The translations under genes and the position numbers were made by a program. This document shows, in pieces, positions 1 through 7,656 of a DNA stretch of 33,456 nt; the first letter of the stretch is position 1; each line of letters opens with the position of its first letter. The DNA is taken from the NCBI GenBank assembly GCA_903925975.1, contig CAIYHG010000197.1, positions 1 to 33,456 on the forward strand, given 5' to 3'. The notes under the pieces were generated by a model. The model made no database searches and had not been told where the DNA came from. It was given only the letters and a program-made list of their open reading frames with translations. The DNA comes from an uncultured Acidobacteriia bacterium (GTDB lineage: Bacteria; Acidobacteriota; Terriglobia; Bryobacterales; Bryobacteraceae).

Positions 1-21
1 CAACTGCCCGCGAAGGGAGTC

Positions 22-75
22 AAAAACGAAGGGCCGGTTGCGGGAGGTGTACGTCACCATCCCGCGAACCGGCCC
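22..75 (-). terminator. Rho-independent terminator of the island operon
   Basis: Just past the stop codon of the 490-aa gene lies an inverted repeat: GGGCCGGTTGCGGGA (31-45) pairs with TCCCGCGAACCGGCCC (60-75), with a single bulged C. On the minus strand the hairpin is followed by TTCGTTTTTG. This is a textbook intrinsic terminator shape and marks the 3' end of the two-gene module transcribed leftwards. Confidence 0.85.
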
Positions 76-93
76 GGAGGGAAGAGAATTGAT

Positions 94-1566
94 CTATTGC
101 TTTCGAGGGGGACCGCACTCGAAGTGGGCGATCCAGGCCCGCTTGCCTGTGCTGTAGCGGATCGGGTCGTCCTCGATGCCAGTCCATTCCCGCAGCCAAC
201 GGCCAAGCTTCAGCACTGTCATATCGTCCAGCGGCCTCTGCAACTTGCCCTCGGATCGCAGGATCTCCAGGAGCGTCTGACCTTCGGGCGTCGGATGTCC
301 CGAATCCTTCGCGAGTCCGAGGGCGGCCATGGAGTATTCGCGCCATGCACGTTCATCGCGTTCGGCTGTCTCGGAGAATCCACGGTCATCATCCCCCTGG
401 AGTTGGCGGGCGCGGAAGATCTGGCTGGATTTGACGCCCACCGCGATTCGGCCACCTGCCACTTCCTCGATCCGGAAGTCGAGCCAGGATGCCCCTGCCG
501 GAGTCGGGTATCCGCTGTCGCCGCCCAGGAGAACCTCGAACGCGCAGCGATACTGGCCTGGCGCTTTTTCCAGGATGATCGGTTCCCCGTCAATCGCGAA
601 AAGACTGCGGAAAATCGTCCGCAGAACGCTCACCTGCTTTCGGACGCGTGACCTCTCACGATCGCCACCCGGCAACTCGCCCAGTACGATGCGGCCGCGT
701 TGGGAAGCGAACAGGCGTAACACCTGGAGGGGCCGGTTACTTACGTGCTCTCCTTTCCGTGCGTCCGCGAAACCCGCCTCTTCAAGACCCAGTTCCTTCT
801 CGTAGCCGCAAATCTTCACCAGCAGTGAAGTCTCCAGCACGGCGATGGTCAACTGATCCCATCTCGTGCCCTCGGGAATCGGCACGCTGCGGATCTCCGC
901 CGACTTTTCCGGCGTCCTTTCGCGGGGTAAGGCATCTTCGATGTAGTCGAGATTTACATCCAACCGGCCATCACCGCAGGACACGACTTCCGGCGCCTCC
1001 AGCACGGTGAGGTGGGCGACCTGCCATCCCTTCAGACGATCCATATTGCCGAGCACGAGGAGGATTCCGTGCGTGGCGTTGAGGCGCGCGACCGCAGTCT
1101 CCGTAATAGCCTGGCCATCAGTGTCCGTCACGATGGCGAAGAACGCGTCGCGGAATCGCCCAGCAAGCCGCCGCCGGCCGAGTTTCCAGAGGCGGCCAAC
1201 AAGGACGCTCTCCACCTTGCCCGCCAGTTCCATTGCCGCCGCAATCTGTCGGGCCAACTCATCGGCGTCCACGCTCCACTGCCGCAACCTTTCGGCGGGA
1301 ACATGGAGGGCCATCTCGACCGGGCACGGGATATACGCCCGCATCCCCGATGGCTCCCGCACACTGGAGCGCCAGATCACTTCCTCCCGGTGCGCGTCGT
1401 CGCAGGCGTCGCATGTTACGAACTGAGCCTGTCCAACTTCCCGAAGCAGCCCCGACGCACTGAACTGTTCGAACTCAGTTTGCCGCCAGCGCCGGGTTTC
1501 ATCGAAACTGAAGAGCGGTTCGCCGCACGCCGTGCGCGCCAGCAGAGCGCGCCACGCATCACGCAT
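94..1566 (-). CDS. Uncharacterised 490-aa protein, possible Zn-binding site and OmpR-like winged helix
   Basis: I do not recognise a named family. Visible parts: a possible metal site near the N-terminus (C52-x2-C55-x3-H59, with C81 further on, in a CDACDDAH context); a mid-region with the pattern RLWKLGRRRLAGRFRDAFF, which may be a conserved core; and residues of about 245-360 whose pattern (LQVLRLFAS..G.IVL...VRKQVSVLRTIFRSLF...GQYRCAF) resembles an OmpR/PhoB-type winged-helix DNA-binding domain. The last 120 residues have no recognisable motif. No signal peptide or membrane segment is seen. Its ATG overlaps the stop of the upstream 385-aa gene by 8 bases (ATGCGTGA), so the two are almost certainly translationally coupled. 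The terminator follows within 20 bases. Metal binding and DNA binding are inference; a role as a regulator or as part of a defence or element-maintenance module is possible but not shown. Confidence 0.85.
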   Translation of the reverse strand: MRDAWRALLARTACGEPLFSFDETRRWRQTEFEQFSASGLLREVGQAQFVTCDACDDAHREEVIWRSSVREPSGMRAYIPCPVEMALHVPAERLRQWSVDADELARQIAAAMELAGKVESVLVGRLWKLGRRRLAGRFRDAFFAIVTDTDGQAITETAVARLNATHGILLVLGNMDRLKGWQVAHLTVLEAPEVVSCGDGRLDVNLDYIEDALPRERTPEKSAEIRSVPIPEGTRWDQLTIAVLETSLLVKICGYEKELGLEEAGFADARKGEHVSNRPLQVLRLFASQRGRIVLGELPGGDRERSRVRKQVSVLRTIFRSLFAIDGEPIILEKAPGQYRCAFEVLLGGDSGYPTPAGASWLDFRIEEVAGGRIAVGVKSSQIFRARQLQGDDDRGFSETAERDERAWREYSMAALGLAKDSGHPTPEGQTLLEILRSEGKLQRPLDDMTVLKLGRWLREWTGIEDDPIRYSTGKRAWIAHFECGPPRKQ

Positions 1567-2716
1567 CGCGCTCGATCCCCCACGGCTTCAGATACCGCCG
1601 GAGAGTCTGTTCTTCCACGCCGTCGCCCAGGTCGCACCGGCTTGCGGAAAGCTTGAACACGATGCTGCGGTTCCGTTTGCCAGGGCGTTCGAATTGGGCC
1701 TGCAACGTGGCCTCGACAATGGTGACGTCCTGTAGCGTCGCCTTGTCTTCGGCGAAGTTGGCCCGGATCAAATCGTAGACCGAGGTCTGTGGGCTCCCAG
1801 TGTCGACCGTGATCTGCCCGCCAATACGCCCATGCACCCGGACGCGCAGGGTCTTCACCCGGACGGAGACGATACGGTCGACTGGATCGGCCGGAAACGC
1901 GAGGGCGGGATTCTTGAAGACCTCCAGGTCATACGGTTCGGCCTGCAAGGACACGGGCTTGTTGTCTTGCCTCAGCACTACTTGCGAGAATATTTCCGAC
2001 AAATCGTCCCGGACCTGCCTGCCGCCTTCGGCGAACAATTCGACGCTTCCCGCTGCGCCGGCATAGTTGAACGCTACCTCGAAGGCCCCACTCCACGGCG
2101 TCCGCGCCAACTCGCCGTTTTCGTTGTAGCCCATGAGGTCGTCCACGTAGTCCGCCGGATACGCAAAGAAAGAATCAAGACCGCTGCTGCGCCGCCGGTA
2201 TTCGACCTTGCAGTTTTCACCGCGCCCGTCGCGAGCGCGATAGTACTCCGAGATCTTGCGGCCGAGATCTGAGACGGTCGTGTCCGTGAATTCGATCGGC
2301 TTTTTGGGCAAGCCGTTCCGCTTTTCCCACGAACACTTCGGTAATCCTTCGATATGATCCAGCGTCCGCGCGTTCGCAAACACTTCCGGGTGATCCAGGA
2401 AACACCAGAAGGCGCGATCATAGGCGTTCTTCCGGGTGCCCAGGTCCGGCGCGATTTCGAGACCCCGATCACGCGCGGCCTCCACCAGCACCCGCGTACC
2501 GCGCGAGCTGGCCATCGAGTGAACCTGGCGGAAGACGTTGCCGGCTTGCCGCCTCTCGGCTTCTGGCATTTGCTGCCAGCGCTCGAATATGGCCTCGACC
2601 TGAGTCTCTTTCAGGTGACTCCAATCGAAGCCGGAGAACGCGTCATAGCGCGAAAAGAAGCGCGCCTGCAAAGCGTTCGGAACTTGACGAAGAAAGGATC
2701 TGGGGTTGTATGGCAT
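1559..2716 (-). CDS. Uncharacterised 385-aa protein, first gene of a coupled pair
   Basis: No family recognised. I chose the ATG at 2716 because GGAG lies 8 bases upstream; a GTG three codons earlier is the alternative. The protein appears cytosolic, with no hydrophobic segment. The N-terminal ~90 residues (SFLRQVPNALQARFF... then an Arg/Glu-rich helical stretch) look helical. The middle contains HIEGLPKCSWEKRNG and aromatic-rich segments. The last ~110 residues look beta-rich (VSVRVKTLRVRVHGRIGGQI). It is the first gene of a two-gene unit with the 490-aa protein, carried on the recombinase island but separated from the integration genes by about 250 bases, so it is probably cargo with its own promoter. 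Function unknown. Confidence 0.85.
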   Translation of the reverse strand: MPYNPRSFLRQVPNALQARFFSRYDAFSGFDWSHLKETQVEAIFERWQQMPEAERRQAGNVFRQVHSMASSRGTRVLVEAARDRGLEIAPDLGTRKNAYDRAFWCFLDHPEVFANARTLDHIEGLPKCSWEKRNGLPKKPIEFTDTTVSDLGRKISEYYRARDGRGENCKVEYRRRSSGLDSFFAYPADYVDDLMGYNENGELARTPWSGAFEVAFNYAGAAGSVELFAEGGRQVRDDLSEIFSQVVLRQDNKPVSLQAEPYDLEVFKNPALAFPADPVDRIVSVRVKTLRVRVHGRIGGQITVDTGSPQTSVYDLIRANFAEDKATLQDVTIVEATLQAQFERPGKRNRSIVFKLSASRCDLGDGVEEQTLRRYLKPWGIERDA

Positions 2717-2967
2717 CGCGCACACTCCGGTTGTAAGCAGGTTCCGTGCCTCGTCGTGTTCGGCGGTCGGCGTGCCATGTCCCTTGCGTCGTTCCGAGCG
2801 AGGGAACCGGGCAACGGAGCCCGAATATCACTCAACTTCTGCCGCTGACACTAGAATCATAGCATGGCGAACACAAGGCGAAGATAGTCACATCGCAAAC
2901 CATTGAACAGAAGGGAAATCGAGTTCTTGACGGCAAGAGCCTGTGGACGGATGTGGAAAACCACGGA
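2717..2967. other. Gap between integration genes and cargo pair, with possible promoter and two DnaA-box-like 9-mers
   Basis: No convincing gene. On the minus strand TGC-TATGAT (TATGAT at 2856-2861) fits an extended -10 element but has no good -35 box, and would give a leader of about 140 bases for the 385-aa gene. Two related 9-mers, TGTGGACGG (2942-2950) and TGTGGAAAA (2952-2960), sit 10 bp apart; the second matches the DnaA-box pattern TTWTNCACA on the other strand. Confidence 0.35.
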
Positions 2968-3381
2968 CTACGATAACCGCCTTGCTTGCTTGAGGTTAAC
3001 CCATTCCTCGTGCTGGTCTGGCCATGAAAGCCGGTTCGCGATTTTGCGCATGGCGACCTCGCTGACCGGAAATCTTCCGCTCGGCGTCGGTGGGAGGTAG
3101 AGAATGTCCATTTGGATGTCCGGCGCAAGCCACAGCAGTTTCATGATCTGGCTGATCCGCTCCCTGGTCAGGCCCCCCAGCCGAGCGAGGTCGGCGCAAT
3201 CCCGCGCATCGCCACGGCGGATCATTTCCCGGAACTGCATCGCCAGCGCCAGGACCTGGGTGATTCGCGGAAGCCGCCCACCCGCAACTGCCGGTGCCCC
3301 CGGCTGGTCGCCGCGTTGCGCGGCAGCACGCGGCGCCGGATGAATTTGAAACTGGCTCTCAACTCTGTTGTTCTGCTGCAT
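2968..3381 (-). CDS. Small ParB-like helix-turn-helix protein
   Basis: A 137-aa protein if it starts at the ATG at 3381 (AGGAG 11 bases upstream); a GTG at 3405 would add eight residues. The N-terminal third is Arg/Pro/Ala-rich and probably disordered. The core (CADLARLGGLTRERISQIM followed by LLWLAPDIQMDIL) has the spacing of the helix-turn-helix seen in KorB/ParB-type proteins. Its 5' end lies inside the 3' end of the recombinase gene, so the two are co-expressed. Small HTH proteins directly behind large serine recombinases may act as directionality or expression factors, but that role is inference here. DNA binding is likely; the partner and site are unknown. Confidence 0.75.
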   Translation of the reverse strand: MQQNNRVESQFQIHPAPRAAAQRGDQPGAPAVAGGRLPRITQVLALAMQFREMIRRGDARDCADLARLGGLTRERISQIMKLLWLAPDIQMDILYLPPTPSGRFPVSEVAMRKIANRLSWPDQHEEWVNLKQARRLS

Positions 3382-4990
3382 GTTGGCAAAGACTCCTGAT
3401 GCCACTCGAGCGGAAGCCGACCGTCACCGTGCCCGTAGTGCCTTCGTAGCGGATCTGCTCGACCAGCGTGTGGACAAACTGCTCTTGTTCCCAGGCAGAC
3501 ATGTGTTCCCAAAGCGGATCGAAATGCTCCAACGCCCGCTGGAGATCGGTCGCGTCCACCCGCTCAGCATCGATATCCCGAAGTTGCCGCCGCGCCTGCG
3601 CCAGTTGCTGTTCGAGCACAGCGGTCCGCTCGTGCAGGTCGGCGAGGCGGTCGGTGGCGGATCTCGACGCCGCGCCCGGCACGTTGACCAGGGCAGCCAA
3701 CCCCTTGATCTCGTTTGCGAGCTTTTCAAGTTCGCGCTCGGCCGCAGTCTGTTCCTTCTCCAGCCCGGATCTTCTGCCGGCGTGCTGCTCGGCAATCTGC
3801 CGTATTACTTCGCCCAGCATTGCCGGATTCCGGCAAATTCCACGGATGTGCTGGACGACCGCACCCTCCAGCGTGGGCGCGGACACCGACTTCGTCGGGC
3901 ACTTGTTCCATCCGCGCTGGTGCGCCTTCACGCACACATAGTATCGGTAGAGCGTGTTCTTCTTCTGGACGTAGGTGTGGATCATCCCCGCGTCGCAGCT
4001 TGCGCACCGCACCATCCCTTTAAGCAGCGCGCTGTACTTATTGCGGACGCTGCGGCCACCGCGCCGGCCGTTCCGGTTCAAGGTCTCCTGCACTCGATTC
4101 CAGGTGTCGTCGTCCACAATGCGCTCCTGCTCGCCGGCATAGATCTCGCCGCCGAATTCGACTCTGCCGGAATAGATGGCATTGGTGAGCATGTTGTGGA
4201 GCGTGGTCTTCGTGAACGGACTGCCGCCAGCGCTCCGCCCCTCGCGCGTGGTCCAGGCCTTCATTTGCCAACCACGCCGATCAAGTTCCTGGACCACCGG
4301 AATCAAGGAGCCGTACTCAAGGTACAGGCGGTAAATCTCGCGTACCCGCTGCGCCTCGTCCTTGTTCACTATTAAGCCGCCACCTTGCGGCGTCACGTCG
4401 TAGCCCAGCACGAGGTTGCCCCCAACCCATTTGCCCTTGCGGCGCGCCGCCCGCATCTTGTCGCGGGTGCGTTCGGAGATCATCTCGCGCTCGAATTGGG
4501 CGAAGGAGAGCAGGATGTTCAGTGTCAGCCGTCCCAATGAACTTGTCGTGTTGAACTGCTGGGTGACCGATACGAAAGTCGCGCCGCGCTTATCGAGCAC
4601 CTCCATGATCCGGGAGAAGTCGAGCAGCGAGCGCGTGAGACGGTCGACCTTGTAAACCACCACGCAGTTCGCGTCGCCCGATTCAATATCGCCCAGCAGC
4701 CGTTGTAGCGCCGGCCGGTCCATGTTCGCGCCGGTGAAGCCACCGTCGTCGTACTTCTGAGGCAGGACCGTCCAGCCTTCATGGCGTTGGCTGTTGACGA
4801 AGGCCTCGGCTGCCTCGCGCTGGGCATCGAGCGTATTAAAGGACTGATCGAGTCCTTCGTCTGTCGACTTCCTCGTATAGATGGCGCAGCGGACGGCAGG
4901 GCGGCTGGATGCCAGTGTGCGCGTGTCTCTCTCGCGTTTGTCAGCGGGCAATTCGATTCTCCTTGGCCAGACCGAAGAAGAGATAGCCAT
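3359..4990 (-). CDS. Large serine recombinase (site-specific integrase/resolvase family)
   Basis: Catalyses DNA strand exchange through a 5'-phosphoserine link. The resolvase catalytic domain spans about residues 34-175: YTRKSTDEG gives the nucleophile Ser42, and VVYKVDRLTRS carries the conserved Asp-Arg-Leu-x-Arg. A Recombinase domain follows (about 195-300), then a zinc ribbon (about 325-375: CASC...C...C, starting at RCASCDAGM) and a long charged coiled-coil region (about 405-480). At 543 aa it has the usual size of large serine integrases. The start is not certain: the ATG at 4990 lies inside the 3' end of the DUF2924 gene and has only a weak GTGGA behind it. The first ~30 residues look like a non-conserved extension. 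All key residues are present, so the enzyme is probably active. It defines the 1-6 kb region as a mobile island. Confidence 0.95.
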   Translation of the reverse strand: MAISSSVWPRRIELPADKRERDTRTLASSRPAVRCAIYTRKSTDEGLDQSFNTLDAQREAAEAFVNSQRHEGWTVLPQKYDDGGFTGANMDRPALQRLLGDIESGDANCVVVYKVDRLTRSLLDFSRIMEVLDKRGATFVSVTQQFNTTSSLGRLTLNILLSFAQFEREMISERTRDKMRAARRKGKWVGGNLVLGYDVTPQGGGLIVNKDEAQRVREIYRLYLEYGSLIPVVQELDRRGWQMKAWTTREGRSAGGSPFTKTTLHNMLTNAIYSGRVEFGGEIYAGEQERIVDDDTWNRVQETLNRNGRRGGRSVRNKYSALLKGMVRCASCDAGMIHTYVQKKNTLYRYYVCVKAHQRGWNKCPTKSVSAPTLEGAVVQHIRGICRNPAMLGEVIRQIAEQHAGRRSGLEKEQTAAERELEKLANEIKGLAALVNVPGAASRSATDRLADLHERTAVLEQQLAQARRQLRDIDAERVDATDLQRALEHFDPLWEHMSAWEQEQFVHTLVEQIRYEGTTGTVTVGFRSSGIRSLCQHAAEQQS

Positions 4991-5462
4991 TCCACTTCGT
5001 GCCTGTGATCTCCTGGGCGATGGCGCTCAACGAAGTGAAGCGGCGTTGATCGTATTCAAAGCCGTGGTCGAGCACCTTGACGACAATCGTGCGATTCTTG
5101 TAGTCCTTCATGAGCAGACTGCCCGCCATCGGCAATCGGGCGTCATGCCCCGGCGCGACGACAGTCGTCGCCGCACAATCGAGGGCGATCCCTTTCCGCC
5201 GCCGCGAGAGGTTCTCTCCGATGCGAACGCGGAGTTCTGCGTCGCGTGCAATCTCAAGCGCGTGCTGGCCGGCGGATTCCGGCAGACCGCCGTGTTTGCG
5301 CGCCTGCATGTGCCAGGCGAGCTTCCTGCGGAGATGCCCGGCGCTCTTCACCGTCGACTCTTCGCCGAACAAGTCGCGGTGTAAGGTCTGTAGCCGGGCG
5401 AGATTCAGCCGGTCGAGACCTCCAAGATCTACTTCGGTTTTCGATTCCTTCGTTGCCACCAT
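4941..5462 (-). CDS. DUF2924 family protein
   Basis: A 173-aa protein whose C-terminal half carries the typical DUF2924 pattern: LPMAGSLLMKDYKNR, then VLDHGFEYDQRRFTSLSAIAQEITGTKWNGYLFFGL. The N-terminal part (LARLQTLHRDLFGE...HLRRKLAWHMQA) also fits that family. Start ATG at 5462 with AAGGA 4-5 bases upstream. The stop lies about 50 bases inside the recombinase gene. DUF2924 genes are commonly found immediately upstream of serine recombinases in integrated elements; the biochemical function is not known. The Arg/Lys-rich N-terminus suggests nucleic acid contact, which is inference. Confidence 0.9.
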   Translation of the reverse strand: MVATKESKTEVDLGGLDRLNLARLQTLHRDLFGEESTVKSAGHLRRKLAWHMQARKHGGLPESAGQHALEIARDAELRVRIGENLSRRRKGIALDCAATTVVAPGHDARLPMAGSLLMKDYKNRTIVVKVLDHGFEYDQRRFTSLSAIAQEITGTKWNGYLFFGLAKENRIAR

Positions 5463-5484
5463 GTTTCCTTTCTCCGTGCGTCAA

Positions 5485-5652
5485 CTACTGTTCATGAGGG
5501 CTCGAAGGGCCGGACTTATCAAGCAGATAGGGCGACTCTTCTGGGGACGCCTGTGGCACCCGCCGCACCGCGGCGTATCGCTGGTACGCGGCCGCCAGCA
5601 ACGCGGCAATCCTGGTGAAAGCCTCTTCGGCGGGTCGGTCCTGAGATCGCAT
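5485..5652 (-). CDS. Small 55-aa protein at the head of the recombinase operon
   Basis: I chose the ATG at 5652 because it is preceded by a strong GGGAG with a 7-base spacer; the longer frame up to 5772 has no such signal. The product (MRSQDRPAEEAFTRI..., C-terminus KSGPSSPHEQ) has one likely amphipathic helix (EEAFTRIAALLAAAYQRYAAV) and a polar tail. It ends 22 bases before the DUF2924 start, so it belongs to the same operon. No family recognised. Its ribosome binding site and position argue that it is expressed; function unknown. Confidence 0.65.
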   Translation of the reverse strand: MRSQDRPAEEAFTRIAALLAAAYQRYAAVRRVPQASPEESPYLLDKSGPSSPHEQ

Positions 5653-6117
5653 CGTCTGTCTCCCGTCGCGGGAGGAGCCGATGCAGGGATCGAGTAGGTG
5701 CGGACGGGCGGAGATCAGCGGATGGCCGCGCGGAAACGCGTGTGGCTGCTCGAACCCGGTTCCAGCACCCACAACGAGTTCCGAATTCCGGCCCGCCCGC
5801 TGTCTGGTGGATCGGGGCGATTCAACTGCCCCTGATAATCAATACTCGCGGCGGGTAGGAAACCGCAACCATGGGAGGCCAACAAAGACCCCCCTGTCAA
5901 CAACGGCGATCTGTCAACAGGAGAAAACGGAGAATTGGACGGAAAAACGTTGGCCTCCAACGCCAACCCTGGGGGTCCGTGTTGGACGCCGACAATCGCG
6001 TCTTCAAACTGGAGAAAGCGACGGTGCTAAATACTTGCGGAATGTTTGGGATAACGCGGATGGCCGGGAGGCATGCTGTCAACGAAAACGGCGCGGCAAT
6101 TTGGGGCTATAGGGTAG
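5653..6117. other. Non-coding boundary between the island and tRNA-Gln
   Basis: No ORF here looks real. It contains the 9-mer CTGTCAACA twice (5894-5902 and 5911-5919), a near copy CTGTCAACG at 6076-6084, and two short inverted repeats (GGGGC/GCCCC at 5814-5832, GTTGGC/GCCAAC near 5949-5967). Read on the minus strand, the 9-mers contain TTGACA, so the pair could be -35 boxes for the recombinase operon, but no good -10 box is visible. The recombination site of the island is expected here or close by. Confidence 0.5.
5894..5919. repeat. Direct repeat CTGTCAACA x2
   Basis: Two exact 9-base copies (5894-5902, 5911-5919), 17 bp apart start to start; a third copy with one change lies at 6076-6084. 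They may be operator half-sites or recombinase contacts near the island end, or chance. Confidence 0.4.
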
Positions 6118-6191
6118 TGGCTCCCCGGCATGGATTCGAACCACGATTCACGGCTCCAAAGGCCGCTGTCCTACCATTAGACGACCGGGGA
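6118..6191 (-). tRNA. tRNA-Gln (anticodon UUG)
   Basis: Read on the minus strand it folds into a complete cloverleaf: 7-bp acceptor stem TCCCCGG/CCGGGGA, D arm GTCT...GGAC, anticodon stem GCGGC/GCCGT with loop CTTTGGA (anticodon TTG), T arm CGTGG-TTCGAAT-CCATG, discriminator G73 and an encoded CCA. The weak U1-A72 pair and G73 are hallmarks of glutamine tRNAs. Its 3' end faces the recombinase island. Confidence 0.96.
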
Positions 6192-6232
6192 AAATGAGGA
6201 CTACTTTGTCAGTTTAGCGAGTTCTTTCGGCG

Positions 6233-6286
6233 GCGCGCAAACCATTTGCGCGCGAACGGCCGCCCCGGGGCTGCCCCAGGGCGGCC
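6233..6286 (-). terminator. Two tandem hairpins after frr, possible terminator
   Basis: Between frr and the tRNA lie two strong hairpins: GCGCGCAAA/TTTGCGCGC with a 3-base loop (6233-6253), and GGCCGCCC/GGGCGGCC with an inner GGGG-CTG-CCCC (6258-6286). Neither is followed by a T run on the minus strand, so termination may need Rho, or they may protect the mRNA 3' end. Confidence 0.45.
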
Positions 6287-6293
6287 GGCGAAA

Positions 6294-6902
6294 CTACTTG
6301 ATCTCCAGGATGTCTTTTTCCTTTGACTTTGAGGCTTGGTCGATCTTCTGCATGTAGACGTCGGTGAGCTTTTGGATTTCGTCGAGCGCCTTCTTCTCGT
6401 CGTCTTCCGTGATCTTCTTGTCCTTCAGCAGCTTCTTTACGGCTTCGTTGCCGTCACGGCGGATGTTGCGGACCGCCACGCGATGATGCTCGGCGCCATG
6501 GTGCAGCTTCTTCACCAGTTCCTTGCGGCGCTCTTCCGTGAGCGGCGGAATCGGCAAGCGAATCAGCTTGCCGTCGTTCGCCGGGTTCAAACCCAGGTCG
6601 GAAATCCGAATGGCCCGCTCGATCGCCCCAATCTGCGATACGTCCCACGGCTGGAGCGTGATAAGCGAAGGCTCGGGCACGTGTAGATTGGCAACCTGAT
6701 TGAGCGGAGTGGGGGTCCCGTAGTAATCCACCCGGATGTGGTCCAGAATGCCCAATGAGGCGCGTCCGGTACGGATCGAGGCCATTTCATGCTGCAAATC
6801 GGTTATGGCCTTCTCCATGCGCGTCTTCAGGCTGGTTTCGACTTCCTTTGTGGAGCGAAATTCAGTTCCACTCACCGCTGCTGCTTGATTTTCGGTCTTC
6901 AT
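6294..6902 (-). CDS. frr: Ribosome recycling factor
   Basis: Splits the post-termination 70S ribosome together with EF-G. The core (MASIRTGRASLGILDHIRVDYYGTPTPL and GAIERAIRISDLGLNP..GKLIRLPIPPLTEERRKELVK) is unmistakable RRF, and the C-terminal helix (KKITEDDEKKALDEIQKLTD) is intact. At 202 aa it is about 15 residues longer than most RRFs, because of an N-terminal extension before KTRMEKAI. The ATG at 6902 has GGAG 11 bases upstream; no better-placed internal start is seen. It is the last gene of rpsB-tsf-pyrH-frr, 46 bases after pyrH. Confidence 0.97.
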   Translation of the reverse strand: MKTENQAAAVSGTEFRSTKEVETSLKTRMEKAITDLQHEMASIRTGRASLGILDHIRVDYYGTPTPLNQVANLHVPEPSLITLQPWDVSQIGAIERAIRISDLGLNPANDGKLIRLPIPPLTEERRKELVKKLHHGAEHHRVAVRNIRRDGNEAVKKLLKDKKITEDDEKKALDEIQKLTDVYMQKIDQASKSKEKDILEIK

Positions 6903-6948
6903 GATCGCAGTTTCTCCGAAACGCCGCCGTGGCGGCTGGGATCATCGG

Positions 6949-7656
6949 CTAATGAATGAGTGTGCCGACGGGCTCACCCATCGTCATACGCATTATATTG
7001 CCAGTTTTGGTCAGGTTGAAAACAATAATCGGCATCCGGTTGTCGCGGCACATGGCGATTGAGGTGGCGTCCATCACTCCGAGAGCCTGCGAGAGCACTT
7101 CCAGGTAGCTGATCTCGGAGTACCTCGTGGCGTCGGGGAATTTCAGCGGGTCCTTATCGTACACGCCATCCACGCGCGTTCCCTTGGCAATCACGTCGGC
7201 CTTGACTTCCAGGGCGCGCAGGGTTGCCGCGGTGTCCGTGGAGAAATACGGGTTGGATGTGCCGGCGGCGAATACTACCACCCGGCCTTTTTCGAGGTGC
7301 CGGATCGCTCGCCGGCGGATATAAGGCTCCGCCACCTGATGCATTTCGATCGCGCTCATGACGCGCGTGGGAACGCCCATCTGCTCCAAAGCGTCCGAAA
7401 TCGCCAGCGAATTGATTACGGTCGCCAGCATGCCCATGTGGTCGGCCGTCACGCGATCCATCTGCTGAGCGGCGGCGGCAACGCCCCTAAAGATATTGCC
7501 GCCCCCAACCACTACGCCAATCTGCACGCCCGCCGCAGCCACGTCCGCGATTTCGCAGGCAAGTTGCTTGATGCGCTCGGCGTTGATGCCGAACGAGGCG
7601 CCGCCGGCCAGGGCTTCGCCGCTCAGCTTGAGCAGGATTCGCTTAAACGCGGCCAT
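6949..7656 (-). CDS. pyrH: UMP kinase
   Basis: Phosphorylates UMP to UDP with ATP in pyrimidine nucleotide synthesis; bacterial hexameric amino-acid-kinase-fold type. Visible motifs are [12 protein letters not shown] at the N-terminus, [11 protein letters not shown] (phosphate binding), [14 protein letters not shown], and [12 protein letters not shown] with [11 protein letters not shown] near the end. At 235 aa it has the family length. The ATG directly follows the tsf stop (TAAATG), so translation is coupled. The order tsf-pyrH-frr is the conserved bacterial arrangement. Confidence 0.97.
   Translation of the reverse strand: MAAFKRILLKLSGEALAGGASFGINAERIKQLACEIADVAAAGVQIGVVVGGGNIFRGVAAAAQQMDRVTADHMGMLATVINSLAISDALEQMGVPTRVMSAIEMHQVAEPYIRRRAIRHLEKGRVVVFAAGTSNPYFSTDTAATLRALEVKADVIAKGTRVDGVYDKDPLKFPDATRYSEISYLEVLSQALGVMDATSIAMCRDNRMPIIVFNLTKTGNIMRMTMGEPVGTLIH

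Noticed and set aside
2942..2960. Replication origin
   Set aside because: Only two short boxes, no AT-rich stretch, iterons or replication gene nearby.
1..6117. A copy of the tRNA-Gln 3' end as an attachment repeat
   Set aside because: I found no second copy of GGTTCGAATCC or its complement inside the island; the left boundary may be outside the window, so no att site is called.
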